Both the position numbers and the translations under genes were made by a program. Positions 33,888-43,904 of a stretch of 64,000 nt of DNA are shown one piece after another. Position 1 is the first letter of the stretch. Every line of letters starts with the position of its first letter. The DNA is from Rhodocollybia butyracea. Its lineage: Eukaryota; Basidiomycota; Agaricomycetes; Agaricales; Omphalotaceae. The DNA is taken from NCBI GenBank assembly GCA_015501585.1, contig JADNRY010000037.1, positions 1 to 64,000 of the forward strand, given 5' to 3'. The notes beneath the pieces are model-generated. The model was not told the origin of the DNA, did not search any database, and saw only the letters and a list, made by a program, of their open reading frames with translations.

Positions 33888-34260
33888 GTGTAAGATTAGG
33901 AGAAGATTTCTATTTTTGTATCAATTCTTATCTAACTTACTGTACTTGTAGCTACCTGCATATGTAAGCTACCTCAGACATTTACCCTCGTGAAGTATTT
34001 GTGCTGAGGTGAGCTTGTTCTTCTTCTATTGCTGTACTATATGTTTACTTATAGTGTATTAGTCTGTTACTTACGTGTAAGATTAGGAGAAGATTTCTAT
34101 TTTTGTATCAATTCTTATCTAACTTACTGTACTTGTAGCTACCTGCGTATGTAAGCTACCTCAGACGTTTACTCCGTGAAGTATTTGTGCTGAGGTGAGC
34201 TCGTTCTTCTTCTATTGCTGTACTATATGTTTACTTATAGTGTATTAGTCTGTTACTTAC
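33888..34260 (+). repeat. Tandem duplication of a 187-bp unit
   Basis: The segment beginning GTGTAAGATTAGGAG at 33888 restarts at 34075 with a few differences, both copies running to TCTGTTACTTAC. A third partial copy with GAAGTATTCGTGCTGAG and TCTGTTAGTTAC follows at 34285-34325. Confidence 0.85.
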
Positions 34261-34499
34261 TTTACAGGTATATAATAGATGTTTACTCCATGAAGTATTC
34301 GTGCTGAGTCTGTTAGTTACTTTACAGTGCACGAATCTATTCCAACAAAGGAATTGAGGATGTTCTAACATTGACATTTTAACATCCACTAGTGCGGGGT
34401 GGGTGCCAGCAATGGGGAAGTAGGTCATGGATGATACATCGCATCTTGAATGAGAAGATTTGATTTTTGAAGATACATGTTTCTGCACTTATAAAATGA

Positions 34500-34565
34500 C
34501 AATAATAGGTTACAGGACTCGTACCTGCCACGCGCTCAGCGCGATGGCCCACACTTGCAAGTACC
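34500..34565 (-). repeat. Second copy of the double-hairpin, T-arm-like motif
   Basis: Near-identical to 6451-6510. Here the long stem is CCACGCGC-TCA-GCGCGATGG (plus strand) next to ACAGG-ACTCGTA-CCTG. It ends about 10 bp from the 3' end of the DUF6534 gene and is not surrounded by the same flanks as the first copy. Confidence 0.5.
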
Positions 34566-34573
34566 AGAGTGTA

Positions 34574-36255
34574 CTAAATATCCTGAGGAGGCAGCCGCTC
34601 CTGCGTGATAAGTATACCTCCTTGCTTCAGATTGTTCATCTTAGTAAAAAAATAACAATAATCAGCTGTATTTATCAAGATATGCATTATTTCAGAGCTT
34701 ACCTTGATATAATTATCATTCATATCATCAATTTCCTTTGCCTTTCGGGTAGGAATTCCAATTGTGAATTTCTTGAATGCACTAGCACTGCCAAGCACAT
34801 CATTTGAACCAGGTTTATCAGGGTTGGGTTGAGAGGTGTTATCTCTACCCGACTGTGAACCAGTAATGGTCGTTGTCCGCATATCAGAGTCAGTGATGAT
34901 ACTACGGACATCAAAGGCTTGTTGGAGACCAGTGCGAGAGTTTAACATGGCCACTGCAAACTGACTTTAATGACTTTGAAAATATGTTAAACAAGTGAAC
35001 AGTAGGCAAACCCATGGTATTGACGTATATTTTGCTTGAGCATAGATGGAATGGCAACCTGTTCAATCAAAAATGAGAATGAAAACTATACAGAAGCTCT
35101 TGCCTTTACCACCAAAGTTTCTGAGTTTTGGTTAAAAATAGTACAAGAAAGAGTGTTTGATCAAGTGTGACAAGAAGCCCTCGGGTGACTGTGTACTGGA
35201 AGAGCTTCTGCAAAAGATTATCGGTTCTGTTAATTCCTGTTTGACCATGATTGAAGGACCAGCAGAGAGCAATAGTAGTAATGACATCAGAGACAGCGGA
35301 CAGCCCGCATTCCCAGCCGACTTCAAACTAATGAAAGTATAAGACTTGTAAATTATAGCTTTTTCGTTTATACAAGCTATTGCAAACCTGTGAGTTCTCG
35401 GCGGATAAGTCAAGTAGAGAATTATTGTTGTTAGCCAGTTCACCAGCGGCAGAAAGGCCAGAAGCTCAAGTACAGAACTTAAGTTAATCTTGTGTGAAGC
35501 TTCAGGGACCGACGCATACCTAACGAACCAATGGCAGTTAATACAATTGAAGCATAAACAGTCCAGTGAAAGTGACCAACTACAAAATAAGGAGGTTAAC
35601 ATCAGAATCCAGATACAAGATTGGATAGGAGAATTGTTTCATACGACGCCACACCCGCGTAGCAAAAAATATTTGAACACAAAAAACAATGAGCAGTGTG
35701 AGGAAATACTCAATTGCCATTGGTCTATAGATGGCACAACACAATGACTATGTCTTAGCAAGTATTTCCTACAGAAAATTATTGTACCTACACTGTGATT
35801 GCATCTAAGACACTGGTGTCACCAAAGTTGGCCACCAGATAGTAGTGGATGCTTTCAGTAACCAGACATGTAGTTGCAAAATCTCCAAGACTAAAAATAT
35901 ATCAAAGTTAGTATTTATTGTGAAGCAGGAATGATGCATTAATCTTACACCAGCATTGTTACCTGTAATAATAAAGTTAGGAAGCTCAAAGAATACATGG
36001 TGCTATAGAGAGCCAAACCAACCAGGATGCGGAATGGCCATTTGTCCTTATTATTGTTGAGATATATCCATGTCTGTACCACTGTGATGCCAAACAGTCT
36101 AACAAGCCTTTTCAGCTATCCCTGTTTGGAAAAGTGAATGTACAATAGATAAATACTTACACTGTTGATACAGCATACCCATAGAAAAATCCATCCATCG
36201 TTCCAGAAACATCTACAGAGTCTACTGCCCGAAAGGCATTTGATATGTATGACAT
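34574..36255 (-). CDS. DUF6534-family multi-pass membrane protein
   Basis: Joining exons on the minus strand gives a protein starting at 36255 (MSYISNAFRAVDSVDVSGTM), then DGFFYGYAVSTV and LFGITVVQTWIYLNNNKDKW, a helix, GDFATTCLVTESIHYYLVAN, FGDTSVLDAITV, and MAIEYFLTLLIVFCVQIFFA. The DUF6534 domain follows (VSDVITTIALCWSF, GINRTDNLLQKLFQYTVTRG), then the characteristic KIYVNTM and AMLNSRTGL and a hydrophilic tail. At least six introns of 50-130 bp are needed. The exon around 35430-35560 is unclear and may hide a frameshift. The last intron (ending TACTAAG at about 34640) is a multiple of three with no stop, so it may be retained. The family is large in Agaricomycetes, at the membrane, with no known function. 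It is divergent from the sphingolipid gene to its right. Confidence 0.75.
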
Positions 36256-36990
36256 ATCCCAAAGTAAAATAATAGCTCCTTGACTTTCAGTCTTGCTGTC
36301 GCAAAAGTTGCAAGGCACTGTAAGTGGGTGGCACTGGTACGGAAGATCCTGCAGGTGTTTCAGTCGTGGCTTGTGGCTTAAAAGTCGAATTGGACTTCTA
36401 ATCAAACTTTAAGGCCACAATCAATCTCGTGATATGAAAAACCTCAGCACAGATATGGTGAGCTCGGTATCAATGCTATGACTCCATCAGTATTCCATCG
36501 GAACAAGGTATTTTAATAAATTTTCTTCCTCAGTCTTTCAATCGGCACCAAAGGCTTGTATGGTACAAGGTTTCGGAATTAGTGATGGTGCATATGGAAT
36601 GACGTGATTAATGGCGTGATTAATGGACTTCTAAGTAATTCTAAACTTAAGTACAAGAAGCAGGATTCCAAAAATATGCCAGCGTACCATTCTTCTCTTC
36701 TTCTCTCTCAACTGTTCAAAGTAGTAACTAGTTCCTTCTCTCGACCCGATTGTTTTTGTCTCGAAGAGATGAGATCCATGAAAATATCTGTTTTAATTTT
36801 CGACTGATTTTCGATCTGCAGAAACTCAAACAATTATTCCAGATGAACCGAAGATGTCAATGCATATGAACAATTGACGTAGAAATAGCTCAGTGAACCA
36901 AAAAAAAACCAGGCTTCTGTAATTTCCGCTGTGAACGGATGTGCCTTGTGCCTGATCAGCCCAGTTCCCACCTGTCATCGTCAGGCGGTT
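36256..36990. promoter_or_regulatory. Shared divergent promoter region
   Basis: About 735 bp separate the start codons of the DUF6534 gene and the reductase gene, which point away from each other. The tandem phrase GGCGTGATTAATGG / GACGTGATTAATGG lies near 36600-36625, and an A-run near 36899. No specific binding site can be named. Confidence 0.4.
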
Positions 36991-38348
36991 ATGATGCTTT
37001 CTTTCTCCACAGCACTCACTCTCCTTCTATCCACACTTGTCCTCTTTCTCTGTAGTATGTGGCCGGCAAAGAAAAAGTGGGAACCTAAAGGGCAGGTTTG
37101 TGGTATACCTTTTCCTGCAGTCGGGTCGTTATGTAACCTGGAACAATCATGTTAGCATTGCTACGTTACTGGGGGATCTTCGGGACTTGGTCTGGCTCTT
37201 GCCATTGCCCTCACAAAGAGAGGTGCCGATGTTTCAATCGTGGCCAGGAATGAGGAGCGTTTGTCAGAGGCACTAGCACAAATGGAGGTTAGTTTGATTT
37301 GATTTCACCGGTAGTATTTATTGATTTTTCCATTTTCAAAAGAAATTCAGAACAAATCCAAATCAAAAAACTGAAGAGCTATTCATTTTCTCTGACGGAT
37401 TCTGAGTCTTCCGACGCAGCACTAGAAGAAGCCTCGAAGCCACATGACGGTATATTGCCCCATGCGGTGTTTTTATGTGCAGGAGCATCAAGACCAGGAT
37501 TCTTTGTCGAAGAAGATGCAAAATCACTCCAATGGGGAATGGAAAATGCCTACTGGGTGCAGGCATATACTGCTCTGGTGAAACTTATCGGTTATGGAAG
37601 GCTTATGATGTTGACTGCAATTTATCGAAGGCTTACACAAAACGGATTGCACGCGACAAGACAGCGGGCAAGATAGTATTTGTCGCGTCCGTCCTTGGAT
37701 ACATGTCTCTGATAGGTTATTCATCCTACGCTCCTGGGAAGCATGCGCTCCGAGGTTTGTCCCGGTCATACAGTCTCAGAAGACATGTTTTCCGACCAAA
37801 GTTCAGGTCTTGCAGAAACCCTTCGCTCAGAGCTCTTACTCTATGACTCAACTGTACACATCATGTTTCCGGGTAACATTGACAGTCCAGGTTTCATAGA
37901 AGAAAACCGGACCAAACCTAGAATCACTGCTGAAATTGATTCAACGTCCAAACCAGAGTCACCAGAAGTACTTGCTGAAGGTCTCATCCATGGTAAGTGG
38001 CCACCTGTTGTCTGTATTATCAATTGTCAAACTCTCACACTTTTAGCGGTTCAATGCGGCGATTTCCACATCACGCCTGATATCCTGGGTAATATTTTCC
38101 GGTCGTCCACAATTGGAGCGACACCACACAATAACATACTTTTGGATGGGGTGTATGCTTCTATTGGATGGGTGCGTACATTATGTTTTCCCTGTCGCCA
38201 GATTGTCTTATGCCAAAGCTTTCAAACACTCTGAACCGTCTTTCAGATCGGCCTTCCATTCTGGCGAAGAGATGTTGACAAGTCTGTCTTGAACCATAGA
38301 AAGGAACACCAAGACTATCTTGAAGCAAAAGGGTTCTACAGTGCTTGA
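36991..38348 (+). CDS. TSC10: 3-ketodihydrosphingosine reductase (short-chain dehydrogenase)
   Basis: The start ATG at 36991 opens a membrane anchor (MMLSFSTALTLLLSTLVLFL). After an intron (about 37097-37152) comes the nucleotide-binding motif VTGGSSGLGLALA with IVARNEERLSEAL. Later parts include AVFLCAGASRPGFF, the catalytic region VFVASVLGYMSLIGY followed by SYAPGKHALRGL (Y-x3-K), GLAETLRSELLLYDSTVHIM, and FPGNIDSPGFIEENRTKP. A C-terminal hydrophobic hairpin (VYASIGW, IGLPFW) precedes HQDYLEAKGFYSA and the stop at 38346-38348. This matches the KDSR/Tsc10 family, which reduces 3-ketodihydrosphingosine with NADPH at the ER membrane, the second step of sphingolipid synthesis. Exons near 37260-37700 have alternative borders. 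No break was found. Confidence 0.88.
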
Positions 38349-39908
38349 GTGGACACGAGCCAAAAGATAACTTGTCAATACTACCAACACCATTCAAGCC
38401 TGAGTAAGTAGCAACAAAAATGAGCACACGTGTATTGAAAGAATGAAGCCCGAGATTGCAAGAGAAATAATACCTTGCTTTGATTTTTTGTATAGTGAAT
38501 CTGAGTGAAGCAACTGGTCCAAAGGTGGCCAAAAAGGAGGGGAAACTTACATTTTACAAGAGCGCAATTGGCTTAGCATCAGCTACTTACTATAGCAAAC
38601 AATAGCTGAGGGTCACTTGCTTTACGCATGGCAATGCCAGAATCACCAAACCAGTAACTGTTTCACGTCTAAAAACAATAATGTTCCTAGAATAAAATAT
38701 GGCATGAGCTTGAGTTCTTTCCTAGCTTAAAAATGAAAGAGCAAGTGACAAAGAGGACGGGTGTGCCATTTCCACTACTCACCAACATCGATCCTATCTC
38801 GACTGCTCCTCCCGGCGTATACACATGCCAACTGTAACTTGAACAAATGATCCTTATTTCGTCTCGGCCTTTGATACCGTCCAATATTTGCTCCCGGTTG
38901 CATACTTCCAAAAGGGAGATCTACACCAGTAATCCAGTCCGGAGATGTCAGATAGAGATCAGCGTCACCTCTCCAGCGGATTAATCCCTCACTATCCGAT
39001 TTGGTAAGTTTTGAGGTCGTCCTGATACTGAATTCCTCGATTTGAGAATCATTCCCTAGTGTAGCCCATTGATTTCCCTGATGTAGAATAACCCATTGAT
39101 ATTTTCGAGGCCTTGTTTCAACATCGCTTGTAATTCTCCACATGTTGTTCAGTAGATGACCTATGTACTATAAGTATATTCAGTATCTCAATCCAATGAC
39201 TTGTTCATCAATGGAAATGACTCCCAGACCTGGTGTTCAGGGATTTGTGAACCAGAGAACATGTGTGCACAGAGTGAATACAGGAAAACTAGGAGGCCAC
39301 AAGAAAATACATGAAAGGGTAGGAAAATGATAGCGGAAGACTGTCTGCGGTTGCATGCAAAGGTAGATGGAAGTGAAGTGCAATGGTTTCGACGGAGGTA
39401 CAACTACACAAAGGTCTCTCTGGAACAAATATCAGAAGGAACACAAGCAAAACAAAAGCCGACTGAACACCTGCCAGCTTTCATAGAAACAGCGAAGGAT
39501 GGAGCTCTAAGTTCAATACCATCGTGACTCAAGGTTCCAATGTCCTCGGACAGTGGCTGAGCATCTACGAAAGGAAGGTAAGCTTGTTAGAAACTGCAGG
39601 CGATACGAATTTGAGACATACCATGGAAAGATTATTTCATTCTTCACTGAGCAGCAAAGAATAGATCAGTATTCGAGCAGCGGATGACAGACTTTCATTA
39701 TCAAACGATTTTCGAAAAACCAAGGCAGAATATGAGCAACAGAGATAAATGAGCAACATGCTCTCTCCAAACAGAGCCCGCATGCAGGTTTCAACACTGC
39801 TGGCCAATTCAATATATGAACGTTGAACGCTGAGGAAAGAAGAGATGAAAGAGCTACTACTGTCAGAATCGGGCTGAAATTATCGAAGCTTTTGAACTGC
39901 TAACGTTA
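38349..39908. other. Region with one uncertain minus-strand gene, otherwise unassigned
   Basis: A possible gene lies at about 38400-39143 (listed separately). From 39144 to 39908 I see only short frames on both strands with no family resemblance. Confidence 0.4.
38775..39143 (-). CDS. Unrecognised protein, partial
   Basis: The minus-strand frame of 122 codons starts MWRITSDVETRPRKYQW and is hydrophilic, with DLYLTSPDWITGVDLPFG and YQRPRRNKDHLFK. A GT donor follows VG at the end (GTGAGTAG), and a downstream stretch near 38585-38660 could be a further exon (SYWFGDSGIAMRKASDPQLL), so the gene may extend toward 38400 and converge on the reductase gene. No domain is recognised; it is unclear whether it is expressed. 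Confidence 0.35.
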   Translation of the reverse strand: MWRITSDVETRPRKYQWVILHQGNQWATLGNDSQIEEFSIRTTSKLTKSDSEGLIRWRGDADLYLTSPDWITGVDLPFGSMQPGANIGRYQRPRRNKDHLFKLQLACVYAGRSSRDRIDVGE

Positions 39909-40609
39909 CAGACGTTTCAAAAATTCTTGTCCCACGGGCCAAAAACGCCAAAATTAATTCGTAAAATACAAAAAACAAAAAAAATGTTTACTGGTTCTTT
40001 CGTCGTATTCCATTGCTGCTACACTATGGTATACTATCACATTAGTGACTCTGTATGAATCCCAACGACTTCGAGCTCAATAGGAAACTCGTGGCGCAGC
40101 GTGATGAGATATGAAGCACTCATTGCTCGGCCAACCAGATGGTTTTTTTTTGACGAAACAAAGATGGCAGAAGATTTGCTCGACGATATCTTCGAAGGTT
40201 TTTATCCTCTGGGACTTCGGGCGACAGATAGAGCCTCGAAAAAATGATCTTTGGACTCTGTACCACTGCTCTTCCGTACCTCCTCCACTTTCATCTCATC
40301 CACTGTCTCCACTTCATTGTTACTCACCCTCACTGCTAATGTTTACAATTTCATCATGAACTGGGCAGCTCGAGCTTGAATTTTAATTCATAGTCAGATG
40401 TGAGAAATCATGAAAAAAGCTGTCTCTTTACCCGGTTTGTCCATGAATGGATCATCTTTGTCTTCAGTAACGACAGTAGATAATTTAGAAGTAAAAATAA
40501 GACCGAGAACATGTAGAACTAAGTCAGGAAACATTTTTTTTGTTTTTTGTATTTTACGGATTAATTTTGGCGTTTTTGGCCCGTGGGACAAGAATTTTTG
40601 AAACGTCTG
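39909..40609. mobile_element. TA-flanked inverted-repeat element, 701 bp
   Basis: Terminal inverted repeats of about 80 bp begin CAGACGTTTCAAAAATTCTT on both sides and run through GTCCCACGGGCCAAAAACGCC into an A-rich end. Both are flanked by TA (39907-39908 and 40610-40611), as for Tc1/mariner-like elements. The two repeats are nearly identical, suggesting recent activity. The 540-bp interior has no transposase. Confidence 0.9.
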
Positions 40610-40611
40610 TA

Positions 40612-41878
40612 AGGGCTGCCTTTTCAACTCGCAGAAAAAACATATATCGAAGGGTTGCTGTGTCCTCTGAAGCCAAGTCTTCATGCGAGGTTGATGGCGG
40701 TTCTGGATGTAGTACGGAACCCAAATCCGACAGTGATACTCCTTAGAATTGTCTCTTGATCACGGATATCGAAGCTCAACGGACCTGAGCTTCTTTTGAG
40801 GTTGAGGGCAGCTCAGTTGAAGATTTTACTCTTTTTTTCTCGTTTTCACGTTTTAGTGCAGTCTCTAAATGGCCTCGAAGCAGGTTTGGTGAAAGGAAGG
40901 ATAACCGGTGTGGTCCCGTTGAGGATATGAACGTGCACGTGGAAAAGCTGCTTCTGACTTCGCTTGTTGGCTTTTTCAAGTTCGATGATTATGGAACAAG
41001 TGGAAGCAGCCTGCGCAAGCTGTATAACATTCCTCTCTCAGTCGACACCCAGTGATTTCTGGGCAAAGATGGCGATACCACATCTGAAGCGCTCAAATCC
41101 AAAGTCACCTTCTCTCGATAGGGCTGCCGCAATTCATGGTCATTCGTTTATAATGCAAGCCTAGATGTTGCAGAACGTGCTGGTCCAGATAACTTCACGT
41201 CAAATTTTGCCCACCTGGAATGGGTCCAAAACGCCGTCATATCGGCCGGGACAGGGTATCTTCCAACAACCCAAGTACAACGGCCATGCCTGAGCAGGTG
41301 TCCTCTTACGACTACCCGTAATCGTATCATCGCACCTCTGTATGCAATGCCTGTCTTATCGCGAAAAGCTGTCACGTTCAGTGGCTTTCCGAGTGCCCTA
41401 CCTGCGCCAAATGCAAAAGGATCATTGAAGCGCGCAAGGCAGTTTATTATACATAGAATGCAGACTGTACAACACTGTACACATGTGGCCCTTTGGTGAA
41501 CCCTTGAACATGCCTCACCACTGCGGGCGGCCGATCGTCGGTCCTCCGTACGGGATTCCGCTATCCTTACCGCGACAACCGGACAGGTACTCAAGAGGAT
41601 GACCTTTTCGACTATCTGCAACTTTCATACTACGCTGAATGTCACAAATGGTATTAGCTATCTTCCAAAAAACGTTCTCCGGCCACTTGAACGTTGTGGT
41701 ATAAGCTACATACTTTCGGGCAATCAGTGGCGCTGGCACCTTTATGTCCTGACTCCTAGCGTTTCGAGTCATTGAAATCAATTATAAGAGTTTGTAAGTT
41801 TCATGTATTGATTACTGTTCTGTAGCAGCAATTGAAGCCTTCATAAGCAACGGTCCAAAGTAATTTCTATCCTTTAGA
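40612..41878. other. Unassigned region upstream of arrestin-like genes
   Basis: A plus-strand open stretch at about 41156-41500 (LDVAERAGPDNFTSNFAHLE onward) and an overlapping minus-strand frame (41148-41621) both lack recognisable domains. A gene with introns may exist here but I cannot define it. Confidence 0.35.
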
Positions 41879-43521
41879 ATGGACTCTCATCCCGCCTCAG
41901 AGTCATCGCCAGGTTCCCTCCCTCATTATAGTGCGTCTTCCCCCCCTCCCTTCTACTCGGAACGTGCAAACGAGGGAGAGGAGGTTCTCGCCGCGACGAG
42001 GGTGTACCAGACACCTACCGGTTCTTTTACTTCACGGTGTCACTGTGGTAATGTGACCGTGACGTTGAAGGAGCAGAATGAGGACATTGAGACCCCCTCG
42101 TATCACCAGCAAGGTCTCATTTTTGGAACAATTGTTCACCAGAACACGGACAACTTCCTCCAAGTATTTATAAAGGCAGGTCCCGTTCCTTCGCACCCAT
42201 CTTGGTAAAAACCAACGAGTTTTGGTACTCTAGGTCGAAGCAAAACTCAAAATGACTGTATTCGGCCACAACTCTACTTCAAGTACGATGAAAGTCGTAG
42301 ACGAAAGTTGTGAATTATGGTCTAAAACGCGCGAAAACCCGTTGTGTCCCAAGACACTTGACTTCATGACTGCGCTTCCATCCACTTTTCAAGATGGGGA
42401 CAGAGAATTTCCTCTCCCTCCCTCTCATAAAATCTCCCTAATAGGTCTGCCTGGTTTATATTCTCAATGTACGGTGTTCCTAGTTGCAACGTTGCCAGCC
42501 GTGATCTCACCGAAACTTGTAGGCTCATACACCCTCAAGGTGGTCGTAGTTGTTCGTGGTCCCCTATGGAACAAAAACAAGTCGTATGTTGATTTTTCGC
42601 TCACGTATATAGCGCTATCAACAGTTTATCAGGTTCTCTATTGACTTTCAGTACTTGCCTCGAGCTCAACCTTCAATGCCTTCAATATCCCACTGTGGCA
42701 ATAGTTCTGGATGCCCATTATTCAACGAAACAATCAAGTGCTCACCCGAAATTTGGTTTGAGCACCGATCTGTATTGCAGACTCGCCCTTCTTCAGGACT
42801 TGATCCCATAGAAGTCCAAGTCAGTGAGGGTCAAATGCCTGATTTAACAAATTAATCGTGCTTCACAGTTTTTTCATACCTTCTGAACGGAAATACGGAA
42901 TTAAAGACGAAATACCTTTCCATATTCAACTTACCGGACCAGCCTCTTCCTTGAAGGCATTGTACTCGCACCTTCTACTGGAGCATATAGACAACGGAAG
43001 CTCTGTTGTATCACTAAGCCCTCCGCCGTCTCCGTCTTTAACAGGTCAACCACCAGCTTGCACGTCTAAATCACAGACCTTCATCTCTTTACGTGTCACT
43101 CTCAATCGCCAGGTTTGCGTTGAAATCAAAGATCAAGTTGTATGGAAACACTTCGGCATCGGAGAGGGAAGAGTACATCCTCTTCCTCCACCGTTTGAGA
43201 GTGTGGTAGCTGACGAGGAACCCCAAATCTCCAGCTCTAAATCAAGTTCAGAAAGCATGGGTTCCTTGACGGTGCGGGTGATATAAAATGCTCGGCAGAC
43301 GTGAAATATGGCGATTTTAACGCGGGGAAGATTCAAATCAAGGCATGTAACCTCCTTGTTTTCAACGAGTATTTTCGAACTCAATCGCCGCGCAGGATTT
43401 TTTGGTTCTTCAGATTTCTCCTGAGAAACCCAGCGATCATAATCGCTCTCCGTTCCTCCCCCTAAAAATTGCGGCACCCGTTCAGCTTGTTTCAGAAAGC
43501 TGGGACCCTGACACACTTTGA
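41879..43521 (+). CDS. Arrestin-like protein, gene 1
   Basis: Exon 1 from the ATG at 41879 encodes a Ser/Pro-rich start (MDSHPASESSPGSLP) and VTVTLKEQN. Later exons give VEAKLKMTVFGHNSTSS, the arrestin-type LPSTFQDGDREFPLPPS, LIGLPGLYSQCTVFLVATLP, then YLPRAQPSMPSI. A second domain follows with RKYGIKDEIPFHIQLTGPAS and SLRVTLNRQVCVEIKDQVVW. The C-terminal part (GDIKCSADVKYGDFNAGKIQ, then FLVLQISPEKPSDH) ends at 43521. Two oddities stand out. A one-base frame offset occurs near 43268, and the last intron (43343-43395) fits only as a GC-AG intron. Fungal arrestin-like adaptors link membrane proteins to ubiquitin ligases; that role here is an inference. The downstream neighbour is a tandem paralogue. 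Confidence 0.6.
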
Positions 43522-43904
43522 TTTTGATGATAAGTAACCGTTTATGGACGTGTAATTACTGTACGATCCCTTTTTAAGGCTTAAATAATCACGGGTTGCT
43601 TTCGACTCCGTCTCTTACTGTGTTTTTATGTGATATGCTTGATATGCAAAGTAGATCTTGAGTAGATCATCACTGTATTCAATTCGTGGATTTCAAACAA
43701 ATTTTGGGTGCGATCGCTTGTGGTTACGGTTCAAGAAGCTGCGCACGGCTCCGTGCTGTCAGGTTGTCGGGAGGTGAATTGGCCTCCTTTGAAACGTTTG
43801 AGTAGGATACTTAGAATCTCTAATGTGAGTCATAAATATGCATACGCGTCTTACAGTACAGGCTTGGGGCATTGACCTTCTCCTCTGTTTCCGACCAAAC
43901 TTTC

